This document shows, in pieces, positions 1-4,561 of a stretch of DNA of 6,350 nucleotides. The first letter of the stretch is position 1, and each line of letters opens with the position of its first letter. Position numbers and translations under genes: made by a program. The notes beneath the pieces were generated by a model. That model was not told the DNA's origin and ran no database searches. It saw only the letters and a list, made by a program, of their open reading frames with translations. This DNA comes from CAIWXH01 sp964555675 (GTDB lineage: Bacteria; Chloroflexota; Chloroflexia; Chloroflexales; Chloroflexaceae): assembly GCA_964555675.1 (NCBI GenBank), contig CAZKTU010000324.1, forward strand, positions 1 to 6,350, given 5' to 3'.

Positions 1-456
1 GCGGTCGCTAGCTTTCTGGCGCTTGCCGTCGCGGGGCTCGTCAGCGACAACCCGGAGGTGGTGCGCGGCGTCTACGTGGCGATGGACGTGACCGTCCGGT
101 ACGTGATTGTCCCGCTGTGCGTCGCGGCGCTGGCGACCGGGCTCGTCCAGTCGCTCGGCACCACCTGGGGTCTCTTCCGCCACTACTGGGTGCTGATCAA
201 GCTCGTGCTGACGGTTGTTGCGACCGTCATCCTACTGGCCCACACGGAGCCGATCAGCTTCATGGCCTCGGTCGCGATGGCGACGCCGGTCGCGGATGCC
301 GACCTGCGTGAGCTGCGGGTGCAGTTCGTGGTCGAGGCCGTCGCCGCCATCCTGTTGCTGCTGGTGATCACCGCCCTGTCGGTGTTCAAGCCGCGCGGGC
401 TGACGCCATACGGCTGGCGCAAGCAGCGCGACCAGCGTCACGTCGCTCAGGCGTAG
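1..456 (+). CDS. Small integral membrane protein, 3' part (5' end outside window)
   Basis: The reading frame is open from base 1 and ends at TAG 454-456, giving 151 visible residues, so the true start lies upstream; the internal GTG at position 58 is not a convincing start because hydrophobic coding sequence precedes it. Four hydrophobic segments can be seen: residues about 1-14 (cut by the edge), 32-50, 61-80 and 108-127. A conserved-looking stretch, GLVQSLGTTWGLFRHYWVL (about residues 45-63), lies between the second and third segments. The C-terminus is short, basic and probably cytoplasmic (KPRGLTPYGWRKQRDQR). The pattern resembles small multi-pass proteins of unknown function in Actinobacteria and Chloroflexota, possibly the DUF2269 group, but I cannot confirm the family. 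No catalytic or metal-binding motif is visible and no function is proposed. The gene is convergent with the multicopper oxidase, and nothing links it to copper. Confidence 0.8.
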   Translation, partial: AVASFLALAVAGLVSDNPEVVRGVYVAMDVTVRYVIVPLCVAALATGLVQSLGTTWGLFRHYWVLIKLVLTVVATVILLAHTEPISFMASVAMATPVADADLRELRVQFVVEAVAAILLLLVITALSVFKPRGLTPYGWRKQRDQRHVAQA

Positions 457-485
457 CGGGCGGCGGACGTAGTCGGCGGCGCCGG

Positions 486-523
486 GGCGATGCGACGTTC
501 TGCGTCGCCTCGGCGACGTCGCC
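486..523. terminator. Tandem palindromes between convergent genes, possible terminator
   Basis: GCGACG (492-497) and CGTCGC (503-508) form a perfect 6-bp stem around a 5-nt loop, and three more pairs follow after one mismatch. It is followed directly by the 12-bp perfect palindrome GGCGACGTCGCC (512-523). It lies just after the stop of the upstream membrane-protein gene. No T-run follows on either strand, so intrinsic termination is uncertain; it may simply be GC-rich self-complementarity. Confidence 0.3.
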
Positions 524-525
524 GC

Positions 526-720
526 TCAGGCGGCGCGTAAGCTCGGCGTCGCTGTCTGCCTGGCGGCCGCCACCAGGGCTGCGAAGAGCCGGCGCCAGCG
601 GGGCTCCGCCGCTTGCCAGTGCGTCTCGGGGTGGCCCTGCAAGCCAACGACGAAGGCCTCGCCCTTCTCGCGGAGGGTCAGTAGGGGACGCAGCGCCATT
701 TGGAATGCTCCTGGCGGCAC
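526..720 (-). pseudogene. C-terminal remnant of a class I glutamine amidotransferase (peptidase C26-like)
   Basis: The minus-strand frame ending at 526 encodes GEAFVVGLQGHPETHWQ followed by EPRWRRLFAALVAAAR. This matches the end of gamma-glutamyl-gamma-aminobutyrate hydrolase-type amidotransferases (PuuD/peptidase C26), which carry GVQWHPE, with the catalytic His and Glu, then a short helix of the form LFxAFVxAA. Here the HPE is kept but the usual Trp before it is Gly. Only about 64 codons follow the possible GTG at 718-720, whereas the family is usually about 230-260 residues. The N-terminal half with the nucleophile Cys is absent: reading further upstream in this frame runs into the end of the multicopper oxidase gene, which is in another frame. 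It is therefore a truncated relic, or less likely a short independent gene. No Shine-Dalgarno is obvious before the GTG. Confidence 0.55.
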
Positions 721-733
721 TGCGATACGTCTG

Positions 734-2446
734 CTACGCGACGACCTCGATGTTGCGCATCAGGCCCATGTCCTCGTGCTCGAGGATGTGGCAGTGGACC
801 ATGTACGTCCCGGTGTGCTCGGCGAAGCGCAGCAGGAGCCTGACCCGCTCGCCGGGCATCAGCAGCACGGTGTCCTTCCAGCCCTCGTCGACGTAGCCCG
901 CGCTCACGCTCTCCCAGCCCGCCCGCAGCTCGGGCAGCACCTCGCGCTCGATCACCTGGAACTGGAGCCCGTGGATGTGGAACGGGTGCAACATCCCCTG
1001 CGGGTGCTGGGTCTCGCCCGCGTTCAGGGCGTTGACCAGCTCCCAGAGCTCCAGGTCGCCCAAGCGCACGGTCTCGTCGGCGGCGACGCCCTCGGGCTCG
1101 TAGACGCGGCCGTTCAGCTCCCAGCGGTTCTCGGGTTGGGTGATCGTGAAGGTGCGGGGCCGGTCGCGGTTGACCGCTTCGGCGAGAATGTAGCGGCTGA
1201 CGGGGGCGAGAATGGCGGGGAGCACGTCGTTCGCCTCGACCTGCTCGGCCACCCGCACCTTCAGGACGGTGAGCGGCGCACCCTGGGGCGGGGCCGAGCC
1301 CATATTGCTCGCCATCGATTCCATGTCGTGGCCGCCCATCGAGCCCATGTCATGGCCGCCGGCCTCACCGCCGCCCATCGATTCCATGTCGTGGCCGCCG
1401 GCCTCACCCGTCCCCTCCGCGCCGGTAAACCTAAGACTCACAAGTGTCAGCTCGGAGCCCACGGGCCGCCCGTTGAAGTCGGCCCAGAGCTCGACGCGCT
1501 CGCCGGGCGAGAGGGTGACGTAGGGCCGCTCGACGGGCCGCTCCAGCAGGCCGCCGTCGGTGGCGATTACGATGAGCGGCGTGCCGTCCTCCCAGCCCAG
1601 CTTGTAGGTGCGGGCGTTGGAGCCGTTGAGCAGCCGCAGCCGGTAGGCTCGCGTCGCCACCTCGATTGGGGCGTCGGCCTGGCCGTTCACCAGCACCCGC
1701 TCGCCGAGGAAGCCCATCAGGTAGTCCATCGAGCCTGCCATGGGGTCGCCGGCGGCGTAGACCAGCTGGTTGTCGCCGTCGAAGGTGCGATCCTGGATCA
1801 CCAGCGCCAGATCCTGCTCGCCCGCCGGCAGCCCGATGGCCTGCTCTTCGTCGTCGGAGACGATGAACAGCCCGGCGAGGCCCTGGTAGACCTGGCGGCC
1901 CGTCGCCATGTCGGGGTGGGGGTGGTACCAATAGGTGCCGGCGCGGTCGGCGACGGTGAACTCGTAAACGTAGGTCTGGCCGGCGGCGACGGCGTGGCGC
2001 GGATGGGCGTCCTGCTCACTCGGCAGGGTCAGGCCGTGCCAGTGGACGATCGAGCGGGTCTCGTCGCCGGGGAGCTCGTGGGAGAAGTGGACGCGCAGCT
2101 TCTGGCCGCGGCGCACCCGGATGGTCGGGCCGAGGAAGCTGCCGGGGATGATCTCCAGGCTGGCCGAGTTGCCTTTGAGCACCTCGGCCTGGTAGCTCCA
2201 GACCTGGGTGGGGCGGCCGGGCAGGATGGCGGCCTCAGCGGGGGCGGCGCGCAGGCGGATCTCGACGTCGGGCACGAAGCTGGGGGTGGGCTGGCGCGGG
2301 GCGGGGGCGGGCCTGGTCGTGCCAGCAGGGGCGGCGGTGCCGGCAGGGGCGAGGCCGCAGGCGGTGAGGGCGGCGCCCCCGGCGAGGAGCAGCGCGGCGG
2401 TGGTGCCCCGGCGGAGCAGGGCGCGGCGCGTGAGGTGGTATGTCAT
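734..2446 (-). CDS. Tat-exported lipoprotein multicopper oxidase (laccase/CueO-like)
   Basis: The 570-residue protein has a Tat motif, TRRALLR (residues 6-12), a hydrophobic stretch and a lipobox LTAC with Cys30, so it is predicted to be a folded, lipid-anchored surface enzyme. Cupredoxin domains follow. All four copper motifs are visible: HWHG (His135, His137), HPH (His175, His177), HPFHIH (His487, His490, His492) and HCHILEHEDMGLM (His551, Cys552, His553, His557). This supports oxidation of substrate, such as Cu(I), phenols or Mn/Fe, at the type 1 copper with reduction of O2 to water at the trinuclear centre. The position ten residues after Cys552, the usual axial ligand, is Leu562 rather than Met. 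Residues 350-382 form a Met/His-rich insert between domains, as in copper-tolerance oxidases. The ATG at 2446 follows GGAGG with a 5-nt spacer. It is divergent from a metal-sensor-like two-component pair, suggesting a copper-defence role. Substrate cannot be set from sequence. Confidence 0.93.
   Translation of the reverse strand: MTYHLTRRALLRRGTTAALLLAGGAALTACGLAPAGTAAPAGTTRPAPAPRQPTPSFVPDVEIRLRAAPAEAAILPGRPTQVWSYQAEVLKGNSASLEIIPGSFLGPTIRVRRGQKLRVHFSHELPGDETRSIVHWHGLTLPSEQDAHPRHAVAAGQTYVYEFTVADRAGTYWYHPHPDMATGRQVYQGLAGLFIVSDDEEQAIGLPAGEQDLALVIQDRTFDGDNQLVYAAGDPMAGSMDYLMGFLGERVLVNGQADAPIEVATRAYRLRLLNGSNARTYKLGWEDGTPLIVIATDGGLLERPVERPYVTLSPGERVELWADFNGRPVGSELTLVSLRFTGAEGTGEAGGHDMESMGGGEAGGHDMGSMGGHDMESMASNMGSAPPQGAPLTVLKVRVAEQVEANDVLPAILAPVSRYILAEAVNRDRPRTFTITQPENRWELNGRVYEPEGVAADETVRLGDLELWELVNALNAGETQHPQGMLHPFHIHGLQFQVIEREVLPELRAGWESVSAGYVDEGWKDTVLLMPGERVRLLLRFAEHTGTYMVHCHILEHEDMGLMRNIEVVA
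1313..1399 (-). repeat. Three 24-bp repeats encoding GGHDM(E/G)SM in the multicopper oxidase
   Basis: Three near-identical 24-bp units lie at 1313-1336, 1337-1360 and 1376-1399. The first two are adjacent; the third follows a 15-bp spacer. The 9-bp GGCCTCACC is also duplicated, at 1361-1369 and 1400-1408. Units one and three are identical, and the middle one differs at three bases. On the coding strand each unit gives Gly-Gly-His-Asp-Met-(Glu/Gly)-Ser-Met. Together with Met382 the segment offers three His and seven Met. It resembles the Met-rich copper-binding segments of CueO- and CopA-type oxidases. The unit length is a multiple of three, so gain or loss of copies would stay in frame. Confidence 0.9.
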
Positions 2447-2531
2447 CGAAACCTCCCAGTATTGTCGGGTGATGCTGCCAGCGTAGCGGTGCGGCTGACG
2501 GACGACACCCGCCAGATCGCCTATCCGTCGC

Positions 2532-2614
2532 TAGGCCCTTTTGCGCTCACTCCCGCAGCTGCTGGGCGGTCGGTAGGCCATCTGGCCTACATGCGGGTAG
2601 GTGATGTTGCGCTC
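2532..2614 (+). repeat. Spaced direct repeat TAGG-N5-TTGCGCTC, two copies
   Basis: TAGG-CCCTT-TTGCGCTC occurs at 2532-2548 and TAGG-TGATG-TTGCGCTC at 2598-2614. The two conserved blocks are identical and the spacer is 5 nt in both, while the spacer sequence differs. The copies start 66 bp apart in the same orientation. They lie between the divergent multicopper oxidase and response regulator genes. Conserved blocks around a non-conserved spacer suggest protein binding sites rather than a simple duplication, but the binding protein is unknown. Confidence 0.5.
2573..2590. promoter_or_regulatory. Perfect 8-2-8 inverted repeat, candidate operator
   Basis: GTAGGCCA (2573-2580), a 2-bp spacer TC, and TGGCCTAC (2583-2590) form a perfect inverted repeat. 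The GTAGG half-site recurs at 2597-2601, so three GTAGG/CCTAC elements lie within 29 bp, the last one belonging to the second direct-repeat copy. The site is in the shared upstream region of the oxidase and the two-component genes. A dimer of the adjacent NarL-family regulator is the obvious candidate ligand, since such dimers often bind inverted half-sites about 2 bp apart; this is inference. Confidence 0.5.
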
Positions 2615-2630
2615 GTGGGGCTGAAGAGCC

Positions 2631-2678
2631 TGGTATACCATGCGATCAGCCCCCGCGTGGAGTTCAACTGGGTATACT
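2631..2678 (+). promoter_or_regulatory. Candidate promoter elements for the response regulator-kinase operon
   Basis: TATACT at 2673-2678 differs from the sigma70-type -10 hexamer at one base and lies 36 nt before the start codon, leaving room for a short leader. It is part of CTGGGTATACTG. A related palindrome, TGGTATACCA, lies at 2631-2640 and could serve either strand or be a binding site. No good -35 hexamer is found 16-19 bp upstream of TATACT, which would fit an activator-dependent promoter, but the call is weak. No convincing promoter was found for the oxidase on the other strand. Confidence 0.35.
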
Positions 2679-2702
2679 GCCCTCAGACGCAACGGGATCG
2701 TA

Positions 2703-2706
2703 GGAG
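2703..2706 (+). promoter_or_regulatory. Ribosome binding site fixing the response regulator start
   Basis: GGAG lies 8 nt before ATG 2715. This supports translation from 2715 rather than from the in-frame ATG at 2640, which would put the TATACT promoter element inside the coding sequence and add about 25 residues before the receiver domain. Confidence 0.65.
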
Positions 2707-2714
2707 TGCTCACG

Positions 2715-3362
2715 ATGGAGCGAGCGATGATTCGGGTGGTGGTGGCGGACGATCATAAGGTGGTGCGGGCGGGCATCCGCGAACTGCTCTCGGACGAGCC
2801 CGACATCGCGGTGGTCGGCGAAGCCCGCGACGGGCGCGAGGCCGTGGAGCTCGCCCTCGCCCAACGCCCGGACGTGGTGGTGATGGACATCAACATGCCT
2901 GAGCTGTCCGGGGTCGAGGCCACGCGGCAGATTCGTGCTGCCGCCCCGGAGGTGCGCGTGCTGGCACTCACCGCCTACCAGGACGACCCCTACATTTACG
3001 GCCTGCTCGATGCCGGGGCCGCGGGCTACATCCTCAAGACGGCCGAGGGCCAGGAGATCGTGCGGGCAGTGCGGGCCACGGCCGCCGGCCAGGCCGCGAT
3101 CGACCCGGCCGTGGCCCCGCGCCTGATCGCTCGCCTCACTCGCCCTAACCCCCAGACCGATGCCCTCACCGAGCGTGAGCTGGAGGTGCTGCGCCTCGCC
3201 GCCCGCGGGCAGACCAACAAGCAGATCGGCGTGGCCCTCCAGATCAGCGACCGCACCGTGCAGAACCACCTGGCGAACATCTACGCCAAGCTTGCGGTCG
3301 CCTCGCGCACCGAGGCCGTCACGGTCGGCCTCCAGCGCAACCTGATCACCTTGAGCGAGTAG
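2715..3362 (+). CDS. NarL/FixJ-family response regulator (REC + LuxR HTH)
   Basis: The 215-residue protein has the usual two-domain form and length of the family. The N-terminal receiver domain (about residues 5-122) has the acidic pair Asp12-Asp13, phosphoacceptor Asp58 in VVVMDINMPELSG, Thr86 and Lys108 in GYILKTA. A short linker leads to a LuxR-type helix-turn-helix (about 149-211), with LTERELEVLRLAARGQTNKQ, a recognition helix around DRTVQNHLANIY and a KL.V.SRTEAV ending. On phosphorylation it should dimerise and bind DNA as a transcription factor. It is 8 nt upstream of the histidine kinase gene, with ribosome binding sites on both, so the two form one operon and a cognate pair. The likely targets, by position, are the divergent multicopper oxidase and its own promoter, through the repeats at 2532-2614. 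An alternative start is Met5 (2727), preceded by a weaker site. Confidence 0.93.
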   Translation: MERAMIRVVVADDHKVVRAGIRELLSDEPDIAVVGEARDGREAVELALAQRPDVVVMDINMPELSGVEATRQIRAAAPEVRVLALTAYQDDPYIYGLLDAGAAGYILKTAEGQEIVRAVRATAAGQAAIDPAVAPRLIARLTRPNPQTDALTERELEVLRLAARGQTNKQIGVALQISDRTVQNHLANIYAKLAVASRTEAVTVGLQRNLITLSE

Positions 3363-3370
3363 GGAGAGCC

Positions 3371-4342
3371 ATGGCACAGCTAACGATTGACGAGACAGTG
3401 CTGCGGGCGCTGCAGCAGCGTGCCGAGCAGATGGCCCGCGGCGAGCTATGCGATATGGGCCAGGCCGTGTGCGATATCCCCGCCGTGGAGGACCTACGAC
3501 GAGCCATCGACGTGCTCGGCGCCCACACCAAGCAGGGGCTCCAGCATCAGCACGCCTACATCGCGGCCCTCAGCACCGCTCAGGAGGCTGAGCGCGGCCG
3601 CCTCGCTCGCGAACTTCACGACGAGGTCGTACAGCAGCTCGTCGCCCTCGGCCACAGCGTCGATCGGGTGCAGCGCCTGCTGGAGCGCGGCGAGGGCGAG
3701 CGCGCCGTCGAGCGGCTGCACACCATGCGCGGGAGCATCACTGCCCTGGTCGGCGAGTTGCGCACGGTGATCGGCGATCTGCGCCCGCCGGCGCTTGAGG
3801 AGCTCGGGTTGCTCCCGGCGGTGGAGTTGCTGCTTCAGCGCGGCGGCGAGGGCGCACCCGAGGTTTCTCTGACAGTTCAGGGCGAGGAGCGGCGCTTAGC
3901 CCCCCAGAGCGAACTGGCTCTGTTCCGCATCGTCCAGGAGGCCTGGAGCAACATCCGCCGCCACGCCCACGCCTCCCACGTCGATGTCGCCTTCCGCTAC
4001 GGCGCCGACAGCCTGATGGTCACCGTCGCCGACGATGGGGTCGGCTTCGAGCCTGCCGCCGAGCACGGCGCGCCCGACGGCCACTGGGGCGTGCGCGGGA
4101 TGCGCGAGCGGGCCGAGCTCACCGGCGGGCAGATCGAGGTGGCGAGCGCCCCGCGGCAGGGCACGACGCTGACGGTGCGCATCCCCTACCCCGGCGTAGG
4201 TGGGCGCGACCCGGTCTGCGGTATGAGCGTGGGGCCCGAGGCGCTCGGCGCGGAGCACGCGGGCGAGCTCTACCGCTTCTGCTCGCCCGCCTGTCGCGAC
4301 CTGTTCCTCGCCCAGCCCCGGCACTACGTCGCGCCTGCATAG
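3371..4342 (+). CDS. Soluble HisKA_3 histidine kinase with C-terminal YHS/TRASH metal-binding domain
   Basis: The 323-residue protein has no membrane segment or signal peptide, so it should sense a cytoplasmic signal. Residues about 40-75 look helical and linker-like. The HisKA_3 dimerisation domain carries the phosphoacceptor His83 in ERGRLARELHDEVVQQL and the typical DLRPPALEELGLLPAV region (136-151). The HATPase_c domain has Asn194 in the N-box (EAWSNIRRHAHAS), DDGVGF (221-226) and WGVRGMRERAELTGG (239-253). A C-terminal extension (about 279-321) reads DPVCGMSV, then YRFCSPACRDLF and a final HY. Its Cys283, Cys304 and Cys308 are spaced C-X20-C-X3-C, as in the YHS/TRASH domains of heavy-metal proteins such as copper ATPases. 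Two more Cys (27 and 34) lie near the N-terminus; there are no others. Start ATG 3371 follows AGGGAG. It should phosphorylate the regulator encoded just upstream. Metal sensing, probably Cu(I), is inferred from the domain and from the divergent copper oxidase. Confidence 0.92.
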   Translation: MAQLTIDETVLRALQQRAEQMARGELCDMGQAVCDIPAVEDLRRAIDVLGAHTKQGLQHQHAYIAALSTAQEAERGRLARELHDEVVQQLVALGHSVDRVQRLLERGEGERAVERLHTMRGSITALVGELRTVIGDLRPPALEELGLLPAVELLLQRGGEGAPEVSLTVQGEERRLAPQSELALFRIVQEAWSNIRRHAHASHVDVAFRYGADSLMVTVADDGVGFEPAAEHGAPDGHWGVRGMRERAELTGGQIEVASAPRQGTTLTVRIPYPGVGGRDPVCGMSVGPEALGAEHAGELYRFCSPACRDLFLAQPRHYVAPA

Positions 4343-4456
4343 GGGGCTCGCCCGCTCGGCCGTTGGGACGAGGTTGGTAGGCTATTTCGCTCACCCCGCC
4401 TCGAGCTAGATCGCTCAGGCGCCCGGGAGCTGTGGGGTGTATAACCAGGACAGGCA
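4343..4456 (+). promoter_or_regulatory. Intergenic region before NDH-2 with a -10-like TATAAC and short repeats
   Basis: No gene is seen here. TATAAC at 4440-4445 resembles a -10 element, but no matching -35 is present. TAGG-N6-CGCTCAC at 4378-4394 is a looser version of the TAGG...TTGCGCTC repeat in the oxidase-regulator gap, with 2 nt less spacing. CCT-C-GAGC and GCTC-AGG (4399-4419) form a small bulged inverted repeat. None of these is strong alone. Confidence 0.25.
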
Positions 4457-4498
4457 GATCGCCCGCTGACCTATCGCCGGCGGGCGATCCTGTTGTTT
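4457..4498 (+). terminator. Strong hairpin followed by a T-rich stretch; terminator or leader structure
   Basis: GATCGCCCGC (4457-4466) pairs perfectly with GCGGGCGATC (4480-4489), giving a 10-bp GC-rich stem with a 13-nt loop. It is followed by CTGTTGTTTG (4490-4499), which is T-rich for this genome. This is the best intrinsic-terminator candidate in the window and would end the regulator-kinase transcript about 115 nt after the kinase stop. Because TATAAC lies just upstream at 4440-4445, it could instead be in the leader of the NDH-2 message. Confidence 0.5.
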
Positions 4499-4561
4499 GA
4501 AGCGATCCGACGGCCGGTCGTGGCTGACCAGGCTCGTCTGTGATATGAGGGAGCGCACGTA

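Noticed and set aside
1313..1408. CRISPR-like or intergenic repeat array
   Set aside because: The repeats are inside the oxidase coding frame, are multiples of three, have no unique spacers of constant length, and encode a Met/His-rich peptide.
2573..2590. Classical NarL 7-2-7 site
   Set aside because: The spacing is similar, but the half-site is GTAGGCCA rather than TACYYMT pointing inward, so only an operator-like inverted repeat is claimed.
2531..2713. Minus-strand ORF of 60 codons in the divergent gap
   Set aside because: It has no domain similarity, overlaps the repeat array and promoter elements, and has no context supporting translation.
2640..2714. Upstream in-frame ATG (2640) as start of the response regulator
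   Set aside because: It adds about 25 residues absent from the family, lacks a good ribosome binding site, and overlaps the TATACT element; ATG 2715 has GGAG at 8 nt.
776..2758. Plus-strand open frame of 660 codons opposite the multicopper oxidase
   Set aside because: It is antisense to a gene with complete copper motifs, its translation is low-complexity Gly/Ala/Val/Arg-rich without domains, and it arises from GC-biased third positions.
2664..3377. Minus-strand open frame of 237 codons opposite the response regulator
   Set aside because: Shadow of a gene with clear receiver and LuxR HTH domains.
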